From positions 1 through 23,660 of the forward strand of contig DATLBA010000075.1 of NCBI GenBank assembly GCA_035527275.1: a DNA stretch of 23,660 nt. Reading direction: 5' to 3'. The position numbers were made by a program, and so were the translations under genes. This DNA is from DATLBA01 sp035527275 (GTDB lineage: Bacteria; Planctomycetota; Phycisphaerae; FEN-1346). Within the stretch, counting starts at the first letter, position 1, and each line of letters starts with the position of its first letter. The notes under the pieces are model-generated. The model made no database searches, was not told the origin of the DNA, and worked only from the letters and a program-made list of their open reading frames with translations. This document shows, one piece after another, positions 7,433-15,225 of this stretch.

Positions 7433-8518
7433 ATGGCAATCCTGTTCCGATGTCCATGCGGGCGGAGCATGGTGGCCAATTCGGCCAAGGTGGGCAGCAT
7501 CATCACATGCCCGAACTGTCATCGGTCCCTGCGGGTGCCGAGCGGGAAGGATCGCGGCAAGGAACTCGTGCAGCCCCCCCCCGCCACCCGCGCCACACGC
7601 CCCTGTCCCCGTTGCGGTCGGAGTGCCCCCGTGGACGCTCAAGTTTGTTCTCATTGCAGGGCGAGCCTCGCGGAAGGGACGAGGCTGAAGGACGCCGTGA
7701 CAAGTCCGGTCGCCAAGATGATGAAAGGCGGCACGCCCATCCTCTATGGCGGCTCGCGGGCCACGTGGTGGAGCCGACTGTCCTCCAATGCCAAGGCCGG
7801 CATCCTGTCGGGCGTCGGCGGCTTCGTCATCGTCACAATCGTCGCAGCATACCTCTTCTATTCCTCCTGGCACGCCGGCCAGGTGAGCCACGCCTGCGGC
7901 CGGTTGGGGAAGGCGCTCAACGAAGGTCAAAAACTCGAGAGCCAGGGCAAGTTTCAGGATGCTTACGAGTTCTACTTCCGGGCCCTCGCGAAGGCGGATT
8001 TTGTGCGAGACGGCGGCAGCCCGAGCGACCTGGAACGCCTCAGCCGGATCCAGGACCGCGCAGGCGGCCTCCAGTATATCGTCGAGGAACCCAAGACGCG
8101 GGAACCCCTCCGATGGCAGCCCAAGAGCCAGGCGGAACTCTATGCGGCTCAGCAGGAACTCCTCGCCACCTACCCGTCATACCGGCAGCGCGTCCTGGCA
8201 GTGGCGGATGCGGCCCTGGCGGCCATCGAAAACACCCGCTCCGAAGGGAACCAAACGGCCTTCGCCCAGAAGGTCGGCCTTGCGATGGACGCCTTCATCC
8301 GATTGACCAACTCGACCAAGCCGCATCAACGGCGGACCTACAGTTTCGACATCCTGGTCGAGGGAATCCGTGAACTGACGGCCGCCAACCGCCGGTGGGA
8401 CAACACGGCGGTCCGCGAGAACCTGCTCAATCGGGCCAAGCAGCGTTTCGAGGCGCTGAAAGGGTTCGTCCGCCAGCCGCCCGGAACGCCGATGGGCGAC
8501 AAACACAAGTCATTATGA
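7433..8518 (+). CDS. Membrane protein with two zinc ribbons, function unknown
   Basis: This 361-residue protein starts at ATG 7433 behind AAAGGGA. The N-terminal cytosolic part has one ribbon with Cys7, Cys9, Cys26 and Cys29 and a second with Cys58, Cys61, Cys72 and Cys75. A single hydrophobic segment (about 123-144) is followed by a helical, charged domain of some 215 residues. That domain contains an AYEFYFRALAKADF stretch reminiscent of a TPR helix pair. The first ribbon, with CPCG at the N-terminus, is of the kind common in planctomycete membrane proteins. No catalytic motif is visible. It lies 45 bases after the heme kinase on the same strand, so a role in the same signalling or envelope process is a guess. 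It converges on guaB with a 60-base gap. Confidence 0.85.
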   Translation: MAILFRCPCGRSMVANSAKVGSIITCPNCHRSLRVPSGKDRGKELVQPPPATRATRPCPRCGRSAPVDAQVCSHCRASLAEGTRLKDAVTSPVAKMMKGGTPILYGGSRATWWSRLSSNAKAGILSGVGGFVIVTIVAAYLFYSSWHAGQVSHACGRLGKALNEGQKLESQGKFQDAYEFYFRALAKADFVRDGGSPSDLERLSRIQDRAGGLQYIVEEPKTREPLRWQPKSQAELYAAQQELLATYPSYRQRVLAVADAALAAIENTRSEGNQTAFAQKVGLAMDAFIRLTNSTKPHQRRTYSFDILVEGIRELTAANRRWDNTAVRENLLNRAKQRFEALKGFVRQPPGTPMGDKHKSL

Positions 8519-8578
8519 GCAGCGTTGCCCGCCGACCCTTTGCCGGCGCACGCGGGCGCAACAAGGCCGGGTCCTGCC

Positions 8579-10060
8579 TCACCCGTCGGCCTGATTGCCG
8601 GGGATACTGTAATTCGGCGCTTCCTGCGTGATGGAAATGTCGTGCGGATGGCCTTCGATGACCCCTGCGTGGGTGATGCGGACGAACTTCGGTTTCGTGC
8701 GAAGTTCCGCGATGGTGCGGCATCCGCAGTAGCCCATGCCGGCTCGGACGCCGCCCACCAACTGGTACACGAAATCGGCCAGCCGGCCGCGCGACGGCAC
8801 GCGCCCCTCAACACCTTCGGGGACAAGTTTTTCCCCGCCGCGCCTTTCGGCGTCCTGGCCGTAGCGGTCCGCCGACCCGTGCACCATGGCGCCCAGCGAA
8901 CCCATGCCGCGATACACTTTGAACGTGCGGCCCTTGTAAATAATGAGTTCGCCCGGCGACTCATCGAGCCCCGCCAAGAGACCCCCCAGCATGACGCTCG
9001 AAGCGCCGGCGGCCAGGGCCTTGGTAATGTCGCCGCTGTGGCGCACGCCTCCGTCGGCGATGATGGGGACGTCGTGGCGGTCCGCCTGGCGGGCGCAGGC
9101 GGCGATGGCGCTGATCTGGGGCACCCCGACGCCGCTGACGACGCGCGTCGTGCAGATTGAGCCCGGCCCGATGCCGACCTTGACGGCATCGGCCCCGGCC
9201 TTGACGAGGTCGGCGACGGCTTCGCCCGTCGCCACGTTGCCCGCGACCAACTGAATGTCGTATCGCTTTTTAAGCGTCTTGACGGTCTCAATCACATTGG
9301 TCGAGTGGCCGTGCGCTGTATCCACCACGAGCACGTCCACGTCCTTTTCAACGAGCCGCTCGGCCCGCTCGTAATCCTGGACGCCAACGGCGGCGCCGAC
9401 GCGAAGGCGGCCGCGCTCGTCGCGGCAGGCGTGCGGGAACTGGTGCAGTTTGTCGATGTCCTTGATTGTGATGAGGCCCACGAGGCGCCCCTCGTCATCG
9501 ACGAGCGGCAACTTCTCGACCTTGCTGGCCAGCAGAATCCGCTCCGCCTCTTGCAGGTTTGTCCCGGCGGATGCGGTGACAAGGTTCTCCCGGGTCATCA
9601 CTTCGCGAATCGCCACCTGAGGGTCTTCGAAAAACTTCAGGTCCCGCCGCGTCAGAATCCCGACGAGCCGCCCGTCCTCGGTAATCGGGATGCCGGAGAT
9701 GTTGTTCTCGTTCATGACGTGCTGCGCCGTTGCGACGCGCTCGTTCGGGGCGAGCGTGACCGGGTCCGGGATGACGCCGTTGGCGCTGCGTTTGACCTTT
9801 CCGACTTCGCGGCACTGGCCCTCGATGGAGAGGTTCTTGTGGATGATGCCGATGCCGCCCTCCTGGGCGAGCGCAATGGCCAGCGCCGCCTCGGTCACCG
9901 TGTCCATCGCGGCCGAAACGATGGGAATGTTGATGCGAATCTTACGCGTAAGATGCGTGCTGGTATCGACATCGCGCGGCACGACGTCGCTGAAGGCGGG
10001 AACCAGCAGACAATCGTCAAACGTAATTCCGTCGCCGCTTATACGGTCCCTTAGAGTCAT
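8579..10060 (-). CDS. guaB: Inosine-5'-monophosphate dehydrogenase
   Basis: This 493-residue enzyme oxidises IMP to XMP with NAD+, the rate-limiting step to GMP, in the cytosol. The N-terminus GITFDDCLLVP is typical. Two CBS domains span about residues 95-205. The catalytic loop GPGSICTTR carries Cys303, and the flap dyad is Arg399-Tyr400 in SADRYGQD. I start at ATG 10058-10060, which gives the usual N-terminus and has GCAGGAG about 11 bases upstream; a TTG 54 bases earlier would add 18 unusual residues. It lies 88 bases downstream of the transketolase on the same strand with no clear promoter between, so it may be co-transcribed. Confidence 0.96.
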   Translation of the reverse strand: MTLRDRISGDGITFDDCLLVPAFSDVVPRDVDTSTHLTRKIRINIPIVSAAMDTVTEAALAIALAQEGGIGIIHKNLSIEGQCREVGKVKRSANGVIPDPVTLAPNERVATAQHVMNENNISGIPITEDGRLVGILTRRDLKFFEDPQVAIREVMTRENLVTASAGTNLQEAERILLASKVEKLPLVDDEGRLVGLITIKDIDKLHQFPHACRDERGRLRVGAAVGVQDYERAERLVEKDVDVLVVDTAHGHSTNVIETVKTLKKRYDIQLVAGNVATGEAVADLVKAGADAVKVGIGPGSICTTRVVSGVGVPQISAIAACARQADRHDVPIIADGGVRHSGDITKALAAGASSVMLGGLLAGLDESPGELIIYKGRTFKVYRGMGSLGAMVHGSADRYGQDAERRGGEKLVPEGVEGRVPSRGRLADFVYQLVGGVRAGMGYCGCRTIAELRTKPKFVRITHAGVIEGHPHDISITQEAPNYSIPGNQADG

Positions 10061-10148
10061 AGGCTTCGGGTCTCCTGCGGCCGAGATGTTCGAGGAGTCT
10101 TGCGCGACAGCCAATCGCCCTGGCGGCGTCCCGGCCCGGCCCGGCCGC

Positions 10149-12098
10149 TTACGCCGAGCCCAGGATTGCCCGGGCTTTACGGCAGATGGCTTCGCAATCG
10201 AGACCGACGAATTTCAAGACGTCGTCGGCCGTCTTCCCCGATTTCGGCATTCGTTCGGGCGTCATGGTGACGACGCGCGGCCCGCCGCGATGAGCGGCCG
10301 CCACCGCCACCGCGCTTCCCAGCCCGCCCGCATAGTTGTCCTCGACGACCAGCAGGGGAGTTTCCTCGCCCGCCTTGGCCTTTGCGCCGACGGCGTCGAG
10401 AAAATCGTCGGCGAGCGGGAGGCTGTAGGCGTCCACGACGCCGACCTCGAGGCCAGAGCCCTTGAGGACTTCGGCGGCCTTCATCGCTTCGTGCACCATG
10501 TAGCCCCACGAAACGATCACGAGGTCCTTCCCTTCCGCCAGGACCTTATGACCGATGAGATGGAAGACTTGGTCTGGCTTGTAGATGAACGGCGTGTCCG
10601 ACCGCAGCGTCCGCATGTAGGCGAGGCCCTCGAAGTTCGCCATCAGACAGGCCAGTTTGTAGGCGCTGATTGCGTCACACGGATTCAGGACGACGGCCCC
10701 CGGTTTGCCCAGAGGCGTCCGCACGCTCGAAAGCGACGCAAAATAGGCGACGTCCACGACACCCATCTGGCTCGGCCCGTCGGGGCCGAGGCTGACGCCC
10801 GAGTGGCTCCCGACGAGTTTCATGTTGGCGCATGTATAAGCCGCCATTTCGATCTGGTCGTAAGCCCGGACGAGGAACTTGGCGAAACTGTTGGCGAAGG
10901 GAATCTTTCCCGCGGCCGCCAGACCCGCCGCCACCGACGCCATGTTCTGCTCGGCGATGCGGCACTCGAAAAATCGGTCGGGGAACGCGTCGCGGAAGAA
11001 CTCGGAGAAGGTCGAATTCGAGACGTCGCCGTCCAGCGCGACGATTCGGTTCGAGGCGCGGCCGAGTTCGCGCAGCGCCAAGCCGTATGCCCGCCGCGTC
11101 GCCAACTTGCCCTTTTTGACGCTCGCCTGAAGTTTCATACCCTCGGTCAGCGCCACGAAATCCGGGTCGGGCAGCGCAACGGGTTCGCGGTCCGGCTTGG
11201 GGATTTCGCCCTTGGGCATCGGCGGGCACATCTCGAGGTCGGGTTTTTTCGGGGGCAGCGCGAGTTCCTCAAGTGCCTCGTCAACCTGCTCCTTCATCAG
11301 CGGCTTGCCGTGGTAGCCGACCTTCTGAAGTTCCGTGACGCCCCAACCCTTGACCGTTTTGGCGATGACCACCACGGGCTTGCCGCTCGGCCCTTCGGCG
11401 GAAAGCGCCCCGGCGATGGCATCCGGATCGTGCCCGTCGATGGTGACGGGATGAAGGCCGTAGGCGGCCACCTTGCGGGCGAGGACCTCGGCGCTTTGCT
11501 GCGGGCTCGTGTAATCGCTCTGGCCCATGCCGTTGGCGTTGAAGACGGGGCGAACGTTCGTGAGCCGATAATCGGCGAGGAAATCAATGGCTTCCCAGAT
11601 TTGCCCTTCCCGCGCTTCGCCGTCGCCACACAGACAGTAGATGGTCTTGTCGATCCCATCCAGGCGCGCGGCCAGTCCGAGCCCCGCGGCAACGCTCAGG
11701 CCCTGTCCCAGCGACCCCGTGGCCGCATCGAAGAACGGGAACCCCACCGCCGGATTCGGGTGGCCATCCAGGACGCTGTCAATGTCGCGGAGGGTCCCGA
11801 GGTCGTCGAGGGTCAACTTGCGGCCTTTGGACGGGTCTGTGCCGACCACGCCGCCCAAATCCGCGTAGGCGGCATAGATGATAGGCACGGCGTGGCCTTC
11901 GGACAGAACCAGGCGGTCGTTCAGCGGATTCCACGGGTTGGCGGCATCGTAGCGCATCTGATGATACATCAGAACGACCGTCAGGTGGGCGAGGCTGAGG
12001 CCGGAACTCGGGTGACCGGAGCCCGCCTCGGCCGTCATCTTGACGACGTGGCGGCCGAGTTCAATGGCCTTGTACCTGACGGCATCCGCGAAACTCAT
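10149..12098 (-). CDS. tkt: Transketolase
   Basis: This 649-residue thiamine-diphosphate enzyme transfers two-carbon units between sugar phosphates in the non-oxidative pentose phosphate pathway. The cofactor and metal motif GDGEAREG (158-165) is followed by FNANG, where Asn189 aligns with the metal-binding Asn. The catalytic Glu383 is in IAEQNM. SHSGVSLGPDGPSQM and the C-terminal domain complete the fold. These segments resemble the shorter, animal-type transketolases more than E. coli TktA. The ATG at 12096-12098 is chosen for the GGAGGT five bases upstream; earlier in-frame starts lack this. A promoter and a 9-bp leader hairpin lie upstream. The fused architecture and length argue against deoxyxylulose phosphate synthase. 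Confidence 0.93.
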   Translation of the reverse strand: MSFADAVRYKAIELGRHVVKMTAEAGSGHPSSGLSLAHLTVVLMYHQMRYDAANPWNPLNDRLVLSEGHAVPIIYAAYADLGGVVGTDPSKGRKLTLDDLGTLRDIDSVLDGHPNPAVGFPFFDAATGSLGQGLSVAAGLGLAARLDGIDKTIYCLCGDGEAREGQIWEAIDFLADYRLTNVRPVFNANGMGQSDYTSPQQSAEVLARKVAAYGLHPVTIDGHDPDAIAGALSAEGPSGKPVVVIAKTVKGWGVTELQKVGYHGKPLMKEQVDEALEELALPPKKPDLEMCPPMPKGEIPKPDREPVALPDPDFVALTEGMKLQASVKKGKLATRRAYGLALRELGRASNRIVALDGDVSNSTFSEFFRDAFPDRFFECRIAEQNMASVAAGLAAAGKIPFANSFAKFLVRAYDQIEMAAYTCANMKLVGSHSGVSLGPDGPSQMGVVDVAYFASLSSVRTPLGKPGAVVLNPCDAISAYKLACLMANFEGLAYMRTLRSDTPFIYKPDQVFHLIGHKVLAEGKDLVIVSWGYMVHEAMKAAEVLKGSGLEVGVVDAYSLPLADDFLDAVGAKAKAGEETPLLVVEDNYAGGLGSAVAVAAAHRGGPRVVTMTPERMPKSGKTADDVLKFVGLDCEAICRKARAILGSA

Positions 12099-12146
12099 CC
12101 TTACCTCCATGCCACGTCCGAGCCTCAGGGGCCCTGAAAAGACATC

Positions 12147-12178
12147 GGGCAAACCCCGGCGTCGTCAGAGGTTTGCCC
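12147..12178 (-). promoter_or_regulatory. Leader hairpin upstream of transketolase
   Basis: GGGCAAACC (12147-12155) and GGTTTGCCC (12170-12178) form a perfect 9-bp stem with a 14-base loop, between the predicted promoter and the tkt ribosome binding site. There is no T run after it on the minus strand that would make it a plain terminator. It may stabilise the leader or be a regulatory element. Confidence 0.5.
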
Positions 12179-12208
12179 CAAAGCGTTCCACATCTTCGCC
12201 GGTGGGAT

Positions 12209-12238
12209 TATTTAGCAAATTTCTCCCCCGACCGTCAA
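12209..12238 (-). promoter_or_regulatory. Sigma70-type promoter of transketolase
   Basis: On the minus strand TTGACG (12233-12238) is followed after 18 bases by TAAATA (12209-12214), preceded by TGC like an extended -10. The stretch is clearly more A/T-rich than its surroundings. It implies a leader of roughly 105 bases for tkt. Confidence 0.55.
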
Positions 12239-12278
12239 TAGAATTCCTTTTCCCCCTCGGTGGAACGGCGAAGTCAAC

Positions 12279-14402
12279 CTATCTCGCACCCCCCGCTCCG
12301 CCGCCTTCGGCGGCGGGGCCGCCGAGGGTTTTCAGGCGCTGGCGGGCGTCGTCCTGATGCGGGTCCTCGGGATAATCTTCCACGGCCGTCTGAAGGAGCC
12401 GGCGGGCCTGGTCCATGCGACCGGCCGCCACCTCGCACTCCGCCGCCAGGATCAGCAAGCGCACGGCATGGGGACTTTCCGGATTGGCCGCCAGGAGGTC
12501 CATCGCCTCTCGCAGGGCCTCTTCCTGGTTGCCTTTCGCGACGAGGGCGCGGGCCCTGAGGAGCGACCAGTGTCCCTCGAGTTTCTCCGCGGGGAACTCC
12601 CATGCCCAGTCTTCGAGAAACTTGAACGCCCATTCCCAGTCGCGCTTTCGCGTGAACTCTTCGACATACCGCGCCAGCGTGCCGATGCGGACGGCGGCCT
12701 GGGTCGGCGTAAATTGCTTAACCTGAATTTTCGCGGCGGCCTCGTACGCCTCGCGAGCCTCCCCCGTCTTGCCGCGATGCCGCCGGATGTCCCCCATGCC
12801 GATGTGCGCGCGTCGCAGCGTCGCCCGGGCCGCGCCGGCCGCATAGACTTCCAGGACCCGCTGATATTCCTCCTCGGCGGCGTCGTGCCGATGGAGGTTG
12901 CGAAGAAGGGCCTCGCCTGTCTGGACAGCCAGTTGGGCCTTCCGCGCGGGCGTCTTGAGGCGCTGCTCCGCGCGACGGTAAATCTTGATGGCGTCGTCGG
13001 CGCGGCCATCCTCGCGCAGGCGCTCGCCGAGCAGGAGTCCGACGCGATGCAGGTCCTCTTCGGGCGCGCCTTCGCGCTTCAGGACCAAAGTGCTCGCCGC
13101 GCGGATTAATGGATCGCGCATCCCTTCGTGGTCGAAGAGGTCCACCGCCATGGCCAAACTCGGCAGGTCGAGCGTTTCAAAGTCATACCGCGCGACCTCC
13201 TCAGCATATTTGTTGGCCGCATCGATCTTGCGCTCCGTTTGCCGCCACCAGTCGCGTTCGGCGCGGACCGTCGTCCGAAACGTGTGCGACTCGGAGCCGC
13301 GGCTCGCCTTAAGCGTCACGGTATAGTTTCCGTGGGCGAGATAGACGTGCACCGGGTTCGCGTCCCGGGCCTTCTGTCCGTCGCCGAAGTCCCATTCGAA
13401 CCGGCCGCCGTGCTGAAGGCTCACTCCCTTTGAGAGGTTCCGAAATCGCATGCGCACGGCATAATGATCCGGCCACCAGGCTTCGCCGGCGTGCTCGGGG
13501 AAAAAGTCGGCCACGAGGCGCCGGCCCCGCACATCCGTTTCAACCAGTTTGGCCTCGTATGCCTGTAGGAAGGCTGCGGGAGGAATCGCGACAAATCGTT
13601 CCGCCCCAGGGGGGCGCCACGCGGCCACGGCCATCATCGGCCCGCCCTGATTCACATGCCAGTAATCCAGCCGGTGGACGCCGAGTGCCAGGACGTGTTT
13701 CCCGGCGTGCCGGGCGTCCCCGACGGGCCCATGGGCACCCGGCCACGCGACTACCTCCTTGCCGTCAATGAGGAGCCAGGAAGCATCGTCGCTCGAGGTA
13801 GCAATCTCATACGTCCCGGGTTGGGGCGCGACGAACCAACCGGTGTAATGAAATGCGGTCGGCATTTCGACGGGGCCGAATGGATTGAAGGAAAAATTGA
13901 CGTGGCCGACCAGATCGGCGCCGAGGGGCGCCGCCTTGTCCCAAACCTGCCGGACATCGGCAAGCCGGTCCAGGGACCCGCCGGACCACTTCCGCGCCTC
14001 CAGCAGCACGCCGCGCTTCAGTTCCCACGGCTCGGGCCGCTCCGCCTTGGGGTTCCCGTAATACACATAGTAGCGCTCGAGGCCGGGCGCGGCGGCGAAC
14101 GCGACGCGGGCGAAATCGCCCGGCCCGATCTGGAGCACGCGGTGAGGAACGAGGCGGCGGCCCTGGACGGCCACGCGAATATCGCTTCCGTCCGCCTGAA
14201 TCATGCCGCCACTGTAGAAGGTGCACACCGTGGCTTCGTCGCCCGGATACGTTGCGCGCTCAACCTTAACGTCCACGACGCGGCGGATGGGCCACTCCCC
14301 TTCCAGCCAGGGAGCCTGGTCGGCGGCCGAGGTTGCAGCCAGCGTCGCCACCACCAGCGCGCTCAGCCATAACGTGACGAGACGGTGCGCGCGGGTCCCC
14401 AT
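12279..14402 (-). CDS. Exported PA14-like/PKD/TPR protein
   Basis: From the ATG at 14400-14402 this is 707 residues with a signal peptide (MGTRAHR, then a hydrophobic core ending TSAADQ). A beta-rich region follows, containing YYVYYGNP. A PA14-like module (about 182-280) has SSDDASWLLIDG and HRLDYWH, and a PKD domain (about 318-380) has FEWDFGDG. The C-terminal half is helical with TPR-like repeats. PA14 and PKD domains usually bind carbohydrate or cell-surface ligands, and TPRs bind proteins; no enzyme motif is seen. GGAGG precedes this ATG; an ATG at 14444 with AGGAG and a GTG at 14483 are alternatives, but they place residues before the signal peptide, and the GTG lies in the terminator loop. 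It follows ompH on the same strand. Periplasmic or outer-surface location is expected; the role is unknown. Confidence 0.85.
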   Translation of the reverse strand: MGTRAHRLVTLWLSALVVATLAATSAADQAPWLEGEWPIRRVVDVKVERATYPGDEATVCTFYSGGMIQADGSDIRVAVQGRRLVPHRVLQIGPGDFARVAFAAAPGLERYYVYYGNPKAERPEPWELKRGVLLEARKWSGGSLDRLADVRQVWDKAAPLGADLVGHVNFSFNPFGPVEMPTAFHYTGWFVAPQPGTYEIATSSDDASWLLIDGKEVVAWPGAHGPVGDARHAGKHVLALGVHRLDYWHVNQGGPMMAVAAWRPPGAERFVAIPPAAFLQAYEAKLVETDVRGRRLVADFFPEHAGEAWWPDHYAVRMRFRNLSKGVSLQHGGRFEWDFGDGQKARDANPVHVYLAHGNYTVTLKASRGSESHTFRTTVRAERDWWRQTERKIDAANKYAEEVARYDFETLDLPSLAMAVDLFDHEGMRDPLIRAASTLVLKREGAPEEDLHRVGLLLGERLREDGRADDAIKIYRRAEQRLKTPARKAQLAVQTGEALLRNLHRHDAAEEEYQRVLEVYAAGAARATLRRAHIGMGDIRRHRGKTGEAREAYEAAAKIQVKQFTPTQAAVRIGTLARYVEEFTRKRDWEWAFKFLEDWAWEFPAEKLEGHWSLLRARALVAKGNQEEALREAMDLLAANPESPHAVRLLILAAECEVAAGRMDQARRLLQTAVEDYPEDPHQDDARQRLKTLGGPAAEGGGAGGAR

Positions 14403-14467
14403 GAGCGCCCTCCGCTTTCCAGTTGGGTCAAAAGCGTGTGCCATCCGCGCTCCTGTACGAACAAAGG

Positions 14468-14501
14468 GGCCCGACGGCTGCACCGGAGCGGCCGTCGGGC
14501 C
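14468..14501 (-). terminator. Probable terminator after ompH
   Basis: GGCCCGACGGC (14468-14478) and GCCGTCGGGCC (14491-14501) form a perfect 11-bp stem with a 12-base loop. On the minus strand it is followed by CCTTTGTTC, a modest T-rich tail. It sits 31 bases past the ompH stop, so it probably ends the bamA-ompH transcript or lowers read-through to the PA14-PKD-TPR gene. Confidence 0.6.
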
Positions 14502-14532
14502 TTATGTCCTCGCCGCGGGCGGCCGCGTCGCC

Positions 14533-15165
14533 TTACCCCTCAGGCACCACAGCGCCGCTGGCCGCCTTCTTGGAAGCCTTGTAGCCGGCGTTCAGGGCGT
14601 CCAGGACGTCCTGCGTAACATCCACCACCTCGCCGGGATACAGAAGGGCTGTGGAAACGATGTGCCGCTTCAAGTCTTGCAGGCTCTGAACCTCGTTGAC
14701 GTCAATCTGTCCGGGTGTGAGGAAAGCCTTGGCCAAGACGAGGTCGAGCCCTTTCTCTTTGGCGGCGCGGCCGACGGCCTTTTGGATTTCGCGATAGATG
14801 TCGAGTAGGACGTCCCGCTGCTTGCGCATGAGTTTAACCCGCTCGATGGCCAGCCAGGTGCGCAGTTCGACTTCGGCCTCAAGCGCCTTTTCGTCGAGGC
14901 GTTTCCACTCCTCGGAATCCTTGTTGAACCCGTCCCGCTGGAGACGGAGTTCCTCGACCTTTCTGATTTTCGGCTCAGCGGTGGCTTTCAGGTCGGCCTC
15001 CGCCAGTTTGGCATCCGTTTCCGCGTCCTTCGTTCGTTCATATTGATCCACCACCGCAACGACATCGACTTGGCCGACCTTGATTTCGGCCCGGGCCGCT
15101 GCTCCGAGGAGCCCGACCAGAACGGCGGCCATCATGGCGCCGCACAGCACCTGGGTGTTTCGCAT
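14533..15165 (-). CDS. ompH: OmpH/Skp family periplasmic chaperone
   Basis: This 210-residue protein has a signal peptide cleaved near ARA-E27 and then IKVGQVDVVAVVDQY, which fits the short beta-strand core of Skp/OmpH. A long charged helical region forms the coiled-coil arms, and the chain returns to a short C-terminal core. Family members hold unfolded outer-membrane proteins in the periplasm and hand them to BamA. The ATG at 15163-15165 is preceded by AAAGGAGAG. It is 60 bases downstream of bamA, matching the bamA-skp order known in many Gram-negative bacteria. It is somewhat longer than E. coli Skp (161 residues), as expected for divergent members. Confidence 0.85.
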   Translation of the reverse strand: MRNTQVLCGAMMAAVLVGLLGAAARAEIKVGQVDVVAVVDQYERTKDAETDAKLAEADLKATAEPKIRKVEELRLQRDGFNKDSEEWKRLDEKALEAEVELRTWLAIERVKLMRKQRDVLLDIYREIQKAVGRAAKEKGLDLVLAKAFLTPGQIDVNEVQSLQDLKRHIVSTALLYPGEVVDVTQDVLDALNAGYKASKKAASGAVVPEG

Positions 15166-15197
15166 GAGATTCTCTCCTTTCGCAACCGATGCCTGCG

Positions 15198-15209
15198 CCC
15201 CGCGCGGGG
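15198..15209. other. 12-bp GC palindrome between bamA and ompH
   Basis: CCCCGCGCGGGG lies in the 60-base gap between the bamA stop and the ompH ribosome binding site. It could form a short mRNA structure tuning relative expression, or be a chance GC run. Confidence 0.3.
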
Positions 15210-15225
15210 ACGCTTGTTCGGCCCG

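Noticed and set aside
9690..12137. An 815-codon plus-strand open frame opposite transketolase and part of guaB
   Set aside because: Both genes on the minus strand have catalytic motifs in order. The antisense frame has no domain pattern or ribosome binding site.
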